The position numbers and the translations under genes were made by a program. From a virus, in the IMG/VR virus record IMGVR_UViG_3300033153_002115, positions 1 through 64,000 of that record: a stretch of DNA of 64,000 bases. One strand, 5' to 3'. Position 1 is the stretch's first letter, and each line of letters starts with the position of its first letter. Below, piece by piece: positions 27,592-38,593 of the stretch. The notes below the pieces were generated by a model. That model did no database searches. It had not been told where the DNA came from and worked only from the letters and a program-made list of their open reading frames with translations.

Positions 27592-27948
27592 ATGTTAGTA
27601 TTTATTTTATTACAACAATTACCTATAGAACCGGTACAAAGCCAATTAGAGAAGATCACTAATCCTGTATTAGCTTTATTAATTATGGTGCTATTTGCTG
27701 GGTTGATTTTTATGTATAGGTTTATGAATAAACAGATCGCTACAGAAAGAGATGCAAATACAGCTAAAGACGAATATATTAAAGAACAGAATACCTTGTT
27801 CCTTGATTATGCTTTAAAGAATGGGGAAGTTATGAAGAGTTTACAAATTGCTATCGAAGCTGACTCGTCTAATCACAGAACAATAGAAGACTTACTTAGA
27901 CAAAATAATACTTTTTTACAGACTATAATGAGAGAAACTAAAATTTAA
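27592..27948 (+). CDS. Membrane-anchored coiled-coil protein (holin or spanin candidate)
   Basis: The 118-residue product has one membrane helix (residues about 25-45, ALLIMVLFAGLIFMYRF) and a charged coiled coil afterwards. Topology suits BhlA-like holins or i-spanins, but it lies in the tail module and could equally be a tail component. The gene is a second lysis candidate besides the left-block ones. Confidence 0.5.
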   Translation: MLVFILLQQLPIEPVQSQLEKITNPVLALLIMVLFAGLIFMYRFMNKQIATERDANTAKDEYIKEQNTLFLDYALKNGEVMKSLQIAIEADSSNHRTIEDLLRQNNTFLQTIMRETKI

Positions 27949-27952
27949 AGTT

Positions 27953-28456
27953 ATGTTTAATATTTCAAGGAGTAAGGTAGACGTTTCTAAAAATGAACGT
28001 AGAAAGGCTTTGGATAGTTTGAAACTTAGTTTTAATAATGCAGATACTATACAAGAGGAATTAATCCTTAAGTTACAAACTAGAAAGCGCTATGCTTCGG
28101 ATACTGAAGGATGTAAATCTGTAGATTTTAGAAAGACAAGTAAAATCGAGTATGCGGATAAAGTCTTTATGCAGGATCTAAGTACTGATGAACAAGTACG
28201 TCTGGGTTTAAGTATATTTCATGTTAAAATTGATAAGACTACTTCTAGTCCTTTACATTTCCATGAAGAGCGTTCTCAATTACTTTTTATTGTAAAAGGA
28301 AGTATTTATGATGATGTAACTAAAATGCAGTTCGGCCCGGGTGAAAGTTACTTTATATCGAAAAGAAATAGACATTCTATTAAATACATAGAAGGTTCTG
28401 AATTATTATTTATTTACATGCCTAGTTTAAAAGTTATAGACGATGAACAAAAGTAA
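27953..28456 (+). CDS. Cupin-domain protein
   Basis: The 167-residue product has a cupin at residues about 85-160. The first motif is PLHFHEERSQ (His102, His104, Glu105/106) and the second is FGPGESYFISKRNRHS (His141), giving a typical three-His metal site. Cupins include sugar isomerases, oxygenases and binding proteins. A single cupin inside a phage tail operon is unusual. It could modify or bind a sugar; no substrate is visible. Confidence 0.7.
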   Translation: MFNISRSKVDVSKNERRKALDSLKLSFNNADTIQEELILKLQTRKRYASDTEGCKSVDFRKTSKIEYADKVFMQDLSTDEQVRLGLSIFHVKIDKTTSSPLHFHEERSQLLFIVKGSIYDDVTKMQFGPGESYFISKRNRHSIKYIEGSELLFIYMPSLKVIDDEQK

Positions 28457-29099
28457 ACTTATTTACGAAGTACGAGAAGCTATAAGAGCGTACAGCAATG
28501 ATGCTAAAACTACGAATGAGTACATCTTACACGTTATTGATGTTACCAGGGCTAAATATATCAGACAACATCAAACACGTAATATAGGTGAAGATAAAGT
28601 AGGGTTTACACAAACTCTATTCTTAGATCTGGAACGTGTTGATAAATCGTATACTCCTATAGCTCCATACTTAATTAATGAAAACATACTTCGGACTGTA
28701 AAAGCTTTACCTCGTATTATTGGGAAAAGTATTTTAAAGAATATTGAAGTAAGGCCAATAGACCGTATTTCGACTGAGATTGAATTTATGGATAAAGCCC
28801 GAGCAATGTTTATTTCTGGAGCAGAACCTGGTTTTATATACTCTTTCTTGGATGATGATATGCACCTGTATTTTGTAGGAAAAGATAATCTACATGAGTT
28901 CTTACAAAGAGCCGCTGTTACAGCTATCTTAGAAGTACCTACAGATATTGTAGCTACAAACGAATTAACCGAAGAGTTGGAAGATTACCCTTTACCGGAA
29001 CATTTATGGTCTTTAATGAAACCTGAAGTACTAGAAGCAATGGGAAGAACATTGCAGATACCAATAGATGACAAAGACGATAATCAAACTGTACAATAA
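28443..29099 (+). CDS. Conserved crAss-like neck/tail structural protein
   Basis: The 218-residue product starts with helices (NKSKLIYEVREAIRAYSND) and has a central LINENILRTVKALPRII segment and an FLDDDMHLYFVG hairpin, a pattern recalled from structural proteins of Bacteroidota phages next to the tail adaptor. It overlaps the cupin gene by 14 nt and the following gene by TAATG. A ring or connector role is inferred. Confidence 0.55.
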   Translation: MNKSKLIYEVREAIRAYSNDAKTTNEYILHVIDVTRAKYIRQHQTRNIGEDKVGFTQTLFLDLERVDKSYTPIAPYLINENILRTVKALPRIIGKSILKNIEVRPIDRISTEIEFMDKARAMFISGAEPGFIYSFLDDDMHLYFVGKDNLHEFLQRAAVTAILEVPTDIVATNELTEELEDYPLPEHLWSLMKPEVLEAMGRTLQIPIDDKDDNQTVQ

Positions 29100-29605
29100 T
29101 GACAAAGCGTAATAGATATAAAACACATAATACCATGCAAGTTGTTTACCGGGATTTCATTAAAGGAAGCCCTACAAATAAACTTACTGTGTCTAATCAA
29201 ACTTTGTATTCTCAAATATTGTATAATGTATTTCGTAAGATTGTAGAGTACATGCTGTTTAAATCTTATGAGTACAAAATGGATAAATTAGGAAAGTTTA
29301 GTATTATTAAGTACCTTCCTGAAATCAAAGAGACAGAAGATGGACGTATAATTACAAACAAAGTACTGGATATCCATTCAACTAAAGAAGCGATTAAAGA
29401 AACAGGTAATAATAAAATACGTGTATATTATGATAACGAGGCTACCGGTGGTTATATTTACCGTATGAACTGGGATAATAATCATTTTGCTTTTCCTAAT
29501 ATGACATTCTATAAGTTCTCTTTTAGTAGACCTTTAAGATCTTATATGAAAGACCGTATACTTGAAAACAAAGTAGTAGCTAAAATAGTAGACTTTAAAT
29601 TATAA
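29099..29605 (+). CDS. IHF-like structural protein
   Basis: The 168-residue product has a basic N-terminus, helices around YNVFRKIVEYMLF, then MDKLGKFSIIKYLP, the IHF/HU-like turn seen in crAss-like genomes next to tail genes. A beta-rich C-terminal half follows. In relatives such proteins are virion parts near the portal. The call rests on pattern and position. Confidence 0.5.
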   Translation: MTKRNRYKTHNTMQVVYRDFIKGSPTNKLTVSNQTLYSQILYNVFRKIVEYMLFKSYEYKMDKLGKFSIIKYLPEIKETEDGRIITNKVLDIHSTKEAIKETGNNKIRVYYDNEATGGYIYRMNWDNNHFAFPNMTFYKFSFSRPLRSYMKDRILENKVVAKIVDFKL

Positions 29606-29608
29606 CTT

Positions 29609-30301
29609 ATGAAAACTATAAACGATATTATCTTCAGAGTATATAGAAACCCTATATTACAAAATGTTAGTAAAAGTGATATAGTTACTCATGTTAAAGA
29701 AGTTATGGGTCTACTTGATGTACCTGCAGCCATGGAAGAAAAACGGATTGTACTTAATGTATTAAATTATAGAGTTGTTGTACCTTCAGATTTACATATA
29801 ATCAAAGCTGTATCAGCACTCGACTTTAATAGTAGGGAAGTGCGTCTTCATCATTCAAGTGATGATAGAATTCTACATCAACATGAACGTAGGGATCCTC
29901 AACCTTCTACTGTAACTTATAAACATGTCCCGGGGTTTATTTATACAGATTTCGAATCAGGAGATATCGAAGTAATTTATACAGCTTTCTCTACAGACCC
30001 GGACGGTTTTCCTTTAATACCTGACGAGCCTTCATTAATGATTGCTATAGAAAATTATATTAAAGTACAACACTTCACGATACTTGCAGATATGGGTATG
30101 GTAACTGAACAAACACTACATAGAGCTGAAACACAATACGCGTGGTCTATAGGACAAGCATCTAATAAATTTACGATACCTACACCAGAAGAAGCAGAAA
30201 CTTTATTTAATGCTATCGCCAGGTTATTACCGGATAGGCAAGCTATCGATACTAATTTTAAATATAATGCTGTTCCTCAAAATTTAAGAAACCATGATTA
30301 A
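29609..30301 (+). CDS. Tail adaptor / tail tubular protein A-like (P22 gp4/T7 gp11 type)
   Basis: The 230-residue product has a C-terminal helical pair (residues about 140-185) with HFTILADMGMVTEQTLHRAETQYAWSIG split by a turn, a hallmark of phage tail adaptors. It is followed directly by the muzzle gene, the usual order in crAss-like phages. It would connect the portal to the tail. Confidence 0.6.
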   Translation: MKTINDIIFRVYRNPILQNVSKSDIVTHVKEVMGLLDVPAAMEEKRIVLNVLNYRVVVPSDLHIIKAVSALDFNSREVRLHHSSDDRILHQHERRDPQPSTVTYKHVPGFIYTDFESGDIEVIYTAFSTDPDGFPLIPDEPSLMIAIENYIKVQHFTILADMGMVTEQTLHRAETQYAWSIGQASNKFTIPTPEEAETLFNAIARLLPDRQAIDTNFKYNAVPQNLRNHD

Positions 30302-33300
30302 GAAAGAAAGGTATGTTGCAACACACTTAGATACTGATAGTGCTCCAGATAAACGGGACACTACTTCTTACTATGCTGCTTACAATTTAGAGGTTGTAAA
30401 CAACGGGAGACTATTATCTATTAATCCTACTAAAACTAAAGGGGTATTCGACTCAGGTACTGATTTCGGTGTTCTAGTAGGTGATGTTGTTATAGATAAG
30501 GTTCTTTATTTATTTGAATTTAAAAGTGGAGAACCATACCCGGATTCTATATACAGTGTAACTACAGAGGCAGTTATCGCTAAAGTTGTATCTTCTAATT
30601 ACGGATGGGATGCAGATACCCAACTAGATGTCGTAGGTAACAGAGAGAATGAAAATATTATAAAAGTGTATTGGGCTGATAGCGTAAATCAGCTTAGGGC
30701 TCTTAATGTAGTAGATGCACCATATGCTGATGGAACAATTGCAGATATAGTATTACCTGTAAGTCTTTCTAAACCAACAACAGAGACTATACAAGGTGGG
30801 AATCTAATAGCAGGTAAAGTACAATATGCTTATTCTTTATTTAATTTACATGGAGTAGAAAGCGTAATAAGTAATCTATCTCAACCTTTATCTATATCCT
30901 ATGATATGGTAGGGGGAGAAAGTGGTGAAGTTATGCCCCTATCCGCAGAAGTTACTATTGATGCAATTGACACTACTTTTGAATATATTCGTGTTTATTC
31001 TATACATTATCAAGAAGCTAATCAAATACCAAAGATTACTCTTATATATGAAACTAAAATAGCTGGAACTTCTTTAACTATTACAGATGATGGTAATTTA
31101 TTTATAAGTGAATTAAGTTACGAACAATTTGTATTTTTAGGTGGTGTGTTAATTATACCTAAAACTATAGCATCTAAAGATAACAGGTTATTTGCTGCTA
31201 ACTATAAAACTACTAATTTCGATATAGATAATACTATACCATTAGATTGTAGGGTATTTGGTTTTGGTATAGCAGTAATAGAGCATGATCAAGAACTTTG
31301 GTCGAATGAAATAGCACAGCCTTTATTACCTGTAGAAGTTATTAACACTCCCCTTATAAATAGTCCAGAAGATTATGCTTTTGCACAAAATGTACATTCT
31401 TTGGCTAATGTTTATACAAATAGAGAATATGCTATAATTTCAGGAGGAACTGCAGAGACTACTTGGGCTTTAGCCGGGGCTACTTTACCCGGTACTAGTC
31501 CTGTAACAGATCCAATAACAGGTTCAGGCGGTACAGGATTATATGTTGTTAATATAGATTTTGATGTTTATAAAAACGGAGGGACGTCTGTTACTGCATC
31601 TCTTATTGTTGAGACTTCTTTAGTGGGGGTAGTACAAGAAGTGATTACTAACAGTATAGGCGGGGTGTATTCAGTAACAACTCATGAAGATCACGATTTC
31701 GAAATCATTTTAACATTACCTTTTGACAGTATTAAAACAACTGTAACTAATAGTGATACAGCTAATTTTAATGTAACCGGTAATTCTTGGGGATACAAAC
31801 AAGTAGAATGGGAAGCTTTAAAAAGTGTCCCTATAGCTGATCCTGGTGATGTAGGTGTATGGGAAGATTACGATATAAGCGACGTAGAACATGGAGGTGT
31901 TAACACTTGAGATATCTGAGGTAATTACTACACTCCAGATACTGTACAATTCAATAGTAGCACCAAACTGGCTACATTTGTATTTTATACTAATCCCGGG
32001 GTACTTGTCCCAGGGAGTACTTACAGTGGAACTGCAGAAGTAAATACAGAAGGTATTATAGCGGATGGAGGAAGTAGAACCCATATAAATGATTCTACAG
32101 ACGTTAGAGCTAATATAGATTTAACCTCGTTACCAGGAGCTTATAAAGAATATACTGTATTAGCAGCAGCAGCTTCTGGGACAGCAGATTTTGTAATGAC
32201 AGCTTATTCTCACGCAATAAGTAGTTCTTCATTTGCTGTAGGTACAGAAGTATTAAGTATCTTTTGTGATGCAATACCTTTAACTGGATCTATACCTGCC
32301 GGCACTTACCCTAATGGGGTTAATGTAACTGCATTGACATCCAATGGTACTAAAACTCCAGTAGATAGTGCGGGTTCAGAATTAAGAGTAAAAACTATTG
32401 CAGATGTAGAAACAGTTTACGCTACTCCTGCTGACGTACCTTTAACGCATGATGCAATAAACCCTGACTACGATGTTTATAATTTACAGAGTGATGTTAG
32501 TACAGTTGGATATGAAGGGACTAACTTTGCTTTAAGTTTTTCTACTAATACTTCTGTAGATAAAAACACTAGATCATTAAAACAAGGAGAAGTGTACAGA
32601 ATCGGACTAGTATACTATGATGAGTATATGCAACGTACTCCTGCTAAATGGATGTGCGATATTAAAATACCTCGTTTTACTCCTAGTACAGCAGTATTTT
32701 TAGATTGTGAATTTACAGGTAATGCTGCTATATTCCAAGCAGAAGGTGTCGTATCTTTCCAATTAGTGATAGTTAAGAGAGAACCTAAAGATCGTTCTGT
32801 ATCAGCGCCTGGATTTATAGTACCAGGAGTTGAATATGAATGGAGCGATACTGCGGAGCCTGCCACAGGATATGTACATCCCTATTACACTTTAAAAAGA
32901 ATGATTAATTTTACTGACGGTGGAGATATTTATGAGGATTATACTATAGATTATGATTTTCCTGATCCTGCGGATGTAGTAGCTAATGCTCCTCCAACTA
33001 AACGTGATGATGTACAGTTTTTTTATTCTTCTGATACAGCTTTTATAGCAGAAGAGCTATATACAGTTACTGCTATACGAATATTAGGTACTGCTATAGG
33101 TGGAGTTCCTTTTGTTAATGGTGAAACTAAAACTACATACTTTGAAGATGGAGGAGTAGACGAACAACGTATATTTGCAGATATAGAATACCAAGGATAT
33201 GATGTAGACACTTCTAAAATGCCAGAACATTATATGGGTATTAATCCTAATGTTGATAGTGCGGGTTATATCCCGGCATTCGAAGCAGTAATGGTACATA

Positions 33301-34979
33301 AGTTTTTTAGTTTCGAAGTATGGAATGACACTACTTTAGGGGAAGAGCCTGTAAGAAGCTGTATCAGTACAATATTAAGGGCTTTAGAAAGTAATTCTAA
33401 GGATACTAAAGTATCAAATAATATACATGTTTCGGGTTTAGTTAACAAGCACGATACAGCGATGGCTAATAAGTTCAAAACTAGTTATAATGCGGGATTT
33501 ACTGATAGTGTAGCTATAACATTTACAGATCCTAATTGGCATGTTAACCCTAATAGTAGTGGGGATTATTCTATGTTTAAAGATAAAAGTGTTCTAGGAT
33601 TAACTGTACGTTTACCTATTATTGAATTACTAAGAAATCTAGTTAATCAATATGGGGGTGCAACTTATGAGGATAAGCAAAGAAACTCTTATTTATTAAA
33701 CGGTAATATTATACCCATTACAAACGGAAGTGTTAACACTCATACACTTGGTGATGTATATATAGGACCTTTAATTATAAATAGATCTGATGGACAAAAT
33801 ACACAACAAAGAGGTTTTTGGAATTTATATGAATATGTTTATATTGAAGGATTAGAGCATAACGTTGATGTGTATTCAAGGTATGATGAAATGTACAATT
33901 GGGGTCAGGGGTTGGACACTTCTACTTTATATGGTTTATATAGACTAGAAGATAACCATAAACTTCTAGGTGCTTATAATCAACAAAACGATTTAATTTT
34001 AGGTATAGCTAAACCTGCTACTTTTAGTGTAGTAGAAACTTTTAATGTTAGTATTGTAGCAAGTAAACAAAAATTCCCTAATGAGATTATAGATTCATGG
34101 ACAGACTTCCTTATTAATGATGTTATGGATTTAGATGGAATTTACGGTAGTATTACAAAGATATATAATTTCACTAATGAAATATTTGCATTTCAATCTC
34201 GTGGAGTTTCAGGTATTACTATAAACCCTAGAATACAAATACAGGCAGATGATGGAGTAGGTGTCGAACTTGGGACGGGGACTGTTTTATATAGTTACAA
34301 ATATCTTACAACAAAATCAGGTACAGAACAATTATGGTCAGTAACTGATGATGGAACTGCGGTATTTTATTATGACGATGTGGCACAAAGTATTAATGTC
34401 CATACTGGGGAAGAACTAAGCACAGTTAAAAAGATACGTAACTTAATGAAAGGTATAACACCTGGTAATACTGTTCGTAGTGTTTATGATATAGATAAAC
34501 AAGATGTGTTGTTTGTATTCGAAAGTACCTCTATTGTTTATAATAAATATATTGGAGAGTTTACAAGAATAGAAGATACTCATAATTATATCCATATATT
34601 TGATAATAAAGTATTCTCTCTTGTTAATGATAATCTAAATGAACATTATACTGGAACTGATTATAATCCAATGTATATCACTTATATGTTCGCTCCGATG
34701 CCTACCATGGATAAGGTGTTTCATAATATAGAATACCGTAAAATAGGGGATAATAACTTTAATTATATTAAAGCAGAAGATACTATTAATAGGACTGGAA
34801 TTATTAACGATCCGGTTATAAGTAATAAATTTAATATAAACAGAATTCATATACCAAGGATAGATAATGAGATAGAACGTTTTAGAGATGTAAATATTTT
34901 ATTAACTTTACAGTGTCCTCAAAGTGCAGATCTTATGTCTGTAGATGATATGGTATTAATGTATAATATAAAAGGGTAA
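30294..34979 (+). CDS. Tail muzzle/stabilisation protein, interrupted by two in-frame TGA codons
   Basis: One reading frame of 1562 codons runs from the ATG at 30294 to TAA at 34979 except for TGA at codons 539 (31908-31910) and 542 (31917-31919). The 285 nt between the first TGA and the next in-frame ATG at 32196 remain open after the second TGA and encode protein-like sequence (GNYYTPDTVQF onward). Read as Trp the region gives T-W-D-I-W-G-N-Y-Y, which is natural. Position after the tail adaptor and size match the crAss-like stabilisation or muzzle protein. Alternatives are sequencing error, a recently mutated gene or two separate polypeptides. Confidence 0.7.
31908..31919 (+). other. Tandem in-frame TGA codons (candidate UGA readthrough or recoding site)
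   Basis: The bases read tga-gat-atc-tga-ggt in the muzzle frame. Both codons differ from TGG (Trp) by a single G-to-A change. No ATG restarts translation for 277 nt downstream of the second codon. Other late genes contain no such in-frame TGA. Confidence 0.7.
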
Positions 34980-34983
34980 TACT

Positions 34984-36480
34984 ATGGCTAGATTAAAAAG
35001 AAAAAGTAAAGTTAATCCCTATTCTCTGGGAGGTATAGCAATGAGTGCCGGTGCTGGAGTCGCTGGAGGAGCTGCCGGAGGTCCAGTAGGAATGATTGCA
35101 GGTGGAGCTATAGGTTTAGCTAAAGGGATATTCGGACATGTAGCTGAAGAAAAAGCTGCAGAAGTAGCAGCAATACAAGAAAACTTAGCACAAGTAGCAG
35201 CAACACAAACTAAATTATCTAGTATGACAAGTAAAGGAGGTAAATTGCTTAATGCAGCAGGACAAGAGATAAACCCGTTTAATAAGAATGCCTATGGAGG
35301 TTTCAATAAAACCAGAGACCTTGAAGAGTATAATGTTGGAGGTTCCCATGAACAGAACCCTAACGGTGGTATCCAAGTTGGTATAGGTGAGAATGGGAAG
35401 CCTAATACTGTAGAAGAAGGTGAAGCTGCTTTTGATGATTTTGTATATTCTAATAGGATACCTTACCAAAAAACAGACACTTTACCGGGATTTGTTAAAG
35501 GGGATACTGTTGCAGATGCAGCTAAATCTATCAAGAAAGCTTTTGCCAATAGAAATGATAAGTATTCTAAAGATACAGAAAAAGAACTGTATGGGCGTCT
35601 TGCTAAATGGCAAGAACAACGTAAACAAGAAATGGATATAGGACAAAAAGAGGATACTTTACAAGGACAAAACCAATTTACTGGAGGGGGTTTTCCAGAA
35701 AGTGTATTTAACTTTGATAAAGATGCAATAGGAAATACAGCTTTTCCAGAAAATAAGTTCATCACACCTGAAGGCGTGCCAGGTATAAGAGAAAGTATGG
35801 CTGCGAATACAGCAGTAACTGAAGGAGTAACTGAAGAAGGTTCTACAAAAGATCAAACTTGGCTTGAAAGAAATAAGGATACATTACAAACCGGAGCTTT
35901 AATAGTAGGAGTAGGGTCTCAATTAGCAGGAGTGGCGTCTAATATAAGGGCGAAGAATAGACTTGAAAAATCACCGCCAGTTGTAGCAGAGACTTTAGAC
36001 CCGAATCAAATAAGTCCTCATTTAGTCAATAAAGGAGAAATTCTGACTCAAATAGGTAGAGGACAACAATCCGCTATTAATGCTTTAGGAGCCAGAGCTA
36101 GTGGAAACTTTGGGGCTTTTGCTGCAAATGTGGCTGGTATACAAGGTAAAACAGCCGAAGCTACTTCTACAGCAATGCTACAAGCAGAACAGATGGATGC
36201 CGCAGAGTTAGCTAGAGTTGAAGAATCACGAGCAGGTATTAATCAGTTCAATGCGAAAATGCGAATGGCGGCAACAGAAGCTACTGCACAAGATACTGCT
36301 GCTTATGAAGGACAAAGAGGAAGATACGAAAGAGATACAGTAAGGAATATAGGCTCTCTTGGACAGAGTTTAATTAATTACGTAACAGGTACAAAATTTG
36401 CTGAGTACGAAGGAAAAGCCGCAGAAGCAGAAGCTTTAAGTGAAGACCCTTACAGATATTCAAAAAGAAGAAATAGTTAA
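34984..36480 (+). CDS. Virion/cargo-associated protein with Gly-rich N-terminus
   Basis: The 498-residue product begins with a Gly/Ala-rich hydrophobic segment (residues about 15-50), then a motif GGSHEQNPNGGIQVG near residue 118 and a following VEEGEAAFDDFVYSNR segment, recalled from crAss-like cargo-neighbour proteins. The C-terminal half is helical and Ala/Gln-rich. The hydrophobic N-terminus might insert in a membrane during ejection; this is inference. Confidence 0.55.
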   Translation: MARLKRKSKVNPYSLGGIAMSAGAGVAGGAAGGPVGMIAGGAIGLAKGIFGHVAEEKAAEVAAIQENLAQVAATQTKLSSMTSKGGKLLNAAGQEINPFNKNAYGGFNKTRDLEEYNVGGSHEQNPNGGIQVGIGENGKPNTVEEGEAAFDDFVYSNRIPYQKTDTLPGFVKGDTVADAAKSIKKAFANRNDKYSKDTEKELYGRLAKWQEQRKQEMDIGQKEDTLQGQNQFTGGGFPESVFNFDKDAIGNTAFPENKFITPEGVPGIRESMAANTAVTEGVTEEGSTKDQTWLERNKDTLQTGALIVGVGSQLAGVASNIRAKNRLEKSPPVVAETLDPNQISPHLVNKGEILTQIGRGQQSAINALGARASGNFGAFAANVAGIQGKTAEATSTAMLQAEQMDAAELARVEESRAGINQFNAKMRMAATEATAQDTAAYEGQRGRYERDTVRNIGSLGQSLINYVTGTKFAEYEGKAAEAEALSEDPYRYSKRRNS

Positions 36481-36492
36481 TATTTAAAAGAT

Positions 36493-38589
36493 ATGGGAGT
36501 AGTAAATAGATTTACACAAGCGCAAGATCCATTAGTATTCAACCCTATAAGTGTTGAGCAGTTTGCTATGGTTCCATTAGCTAAAGCTAAAGCTAAAGCT
36601 TCTGGTATACGTGCAGTTTCTAGTTTAGATATAGACTATGATGTTGATCAAAAAGACCAAGCCAGGATAAAGAACAGTGTAGATGCTGTAGATGCGGGTA
36701 AGGATAAAGTCATAAACCGTATTATGTCTGAAGGGGTTACGGATAACATGATAACAGAATTTATGGGTTTAAAACAAACCTATAAAGCTGTTAAAAATGA
36801 TGTTAAACTAGCAGAGACTAATAAAACCCGTATTGATAAGTGGAAAGCTCAAGTGATGCAGTTACATCAGAATGACCCTAAGTACATACAATATATTTAT
36901 GATAAAGAATACGAAAATAAATGGACAGGGACTTTCAGGGAAGATGGTACTTCTAATCAATTTGAAGCGGAACTTGGGCCAAGATCATTTAGCATAGTGG
37001 ATGATGCCGCACAGGCATTAAAAGGTATACCGATGACTATGAAAGATGATATTAAAGGTGGCGGTAAATTTGTTATGGAACCTGACCCTAATAATCCGGA
37101 CGGTCCAGGTTATATGACTTGGGTTACTACTGAAGGTAAAAAAGTATATGAGAACAACTCGAATGTCCTTTTAAGGATGAACGCCTATCTCAGAGAATAT
37201 AGAAATACAGAAACTCAACGAGGAGCTTACGCCGGTTATAGAGGGATAAAAGATGAGTACATAGAGAATGTATTTAATGATATGGCTCAGTCTATGTTTA
37301 GAAGCGAAGTTAGAGGAGGTGGAAGTAAAACACAAGTATTAAATAAAATAGAACCACCTGCAGAGTCTATTGTTGAACCAGGATTGACTATAAAAACTAA
37401 CATAGACCATAGTACAGAAGCTGTAGGGAAAGGACAAGAGTTGGATTATAATCCTGCAGTTCGGGCTGGAATTATGGGAATTAAGCCGGTAATTTCAACT
37501 ATAGGTTCTGCTATAGAAGCTATACTGCACCCCGGGGAGTTTATGTTTAGTTTATTTACTACTGCGCCATTAGAGAAACGTACAGAGCTTATAAGTGAAG
37601 GGTTAGAGAAAGCAGGTGAAGCGTTTAGTACAGATACAAAAGAAGTACAAAGAATTCAAAGTGTTGCAGGGCAGGTATATATAGACAAAGCTTTAAAGCA
37701 GTTAACATATGATAGGGAAAGAACTGGAAATACTTATGACTATAGAGAAGGTTTAAGTACAAAAGAGAATACGCTTATGACTAAAATCGAGGCGTTTCAA
37801 ATTAAAATAAACAATAAAAAATTTGACAATCCTCAAGAAGCTTATGCTGATTTTTATCTGGAAACTATAATGCCTTATATTGATCAAGAAGTTAAACATA
37901 AAACCCAAGAATTTACTTACTCTACTCGTAAGAGTCTGGAGAATAAAGAGATGGGTTTCAAAAATGACAATAAAGGAGAAGCTGCAGATAATGTAAAAGC
38001 CTTAACACAAAAATCTACTCATAAGATATTCTTTATGGGTAATAAAACTGTTATAGGAAACGGTAGTACTGCTGGAGAAAACCTAATAAAAGGCTTGCGT
38101 AATTTCCAACCTACTAAAGTCGGGGCTTTAAAATCAGGGGAGTATTTTACTGAGGAGATAAGTGTAGGGGGAGCTCACCCGGGTATGTATCTAAATAGAA
38201 ATGGGAAGTTTGTAGATGATATAGCTTATGGCACTATGTATGCTTTATATGAAAAGACAAGTGATGGTACTAAAACAATAGGGAATTATATGGTAAGTCC
38301 TCCTGAACATGTACGTAAGAACCCAAAATATGTAAGGAATCAGAATACAATGAGAGCGATGGGTAATATCGGAATAGAAGGAGTACCTGTACCTATGACA
38401 TGGTATAGAGGAGGACAAGCGTATAGAGTTGATATGATAAAGTCTGGAATGCCTACAAACGCAGCTAATACAGCTAACAATGAATATGGCGTAACAGGTG
38501 CTGGGGCTTTAACTTTTATATTACCTGAAACAGGGGATACATTCAAATTCGATCAATCAGATTTAGATAATCTAGAAGTAATACGATAA
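36493..38589 (+). CDS. Conserved cargo-module protein
   Basis: The 698-residue product is largely helical, with a charged segment at 45-125 and a beta-rich C-terminal 150 residues. It lies between two other virion proteins in the run that leads to the RNA polymerase. No enzymatic motif is visible. An ejected-core role is inferred from position. Confidence 0.5.
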   Translation: MGVVNRFTQAQDPLVFNPISVEQFAMVPLAKAKAKASGIRAVSSLDIDYDVDQKDQARIKNSVDAVDAGKDKVINRIMSEGVTDNMITEFMGLKQTYKAVKNDVKLAETNKTRIDKWKAQVMQLHQNDPKYIQYIYDKEYENKWTGTFREDGTSNQFEAELGPRSFSIVDDAAQALKGIPMTMKDDIKGGGKFVMEPDPNNPDGPGYMTWVTTEGKKVYENNSNVLLRMNAYLREYRNTETQRGAYAGYRGIKDEYIENVFNDMAQSMFRSEVRGGGSKTQVLNKIEPPAESIVEPGLTIKTNIDHSTEAVGKGQELDYNPAVRAGIMGIKPVISTIGSAIEAILHPGEFMFSLFTTAPLEKRTELISEGLEKAGEAFSTDTKEVQRIQSVAGQVYIDKALKQLTYDRERTGNTYDYREGLSTKENTLMTKIEAFQIKINNKKFDNPQEAYADFYLETIMPYIDQEVKHKTQEFTYSTRKSLENKEMGFKNDNKGEAADNVKALTQKSTHKIFFMGNKTVIGNGSTAGENLIKGLRNFQPTKVGALKSGEYFTEEISVGGAHPGMYLNRNGKFVDDIAYGTMYALYEKTSDGTKTIGNYMVSPPEHVRKNPKYVRNQNTMRAMGNIGIEGVPVPMTWYRGGQAYRVDMIKSGMPTNAANTANNEYGVTGAGALTFILPETGDTFKFDQSDLDNLEVIR

Positions 38590-38593
38590 TAAT

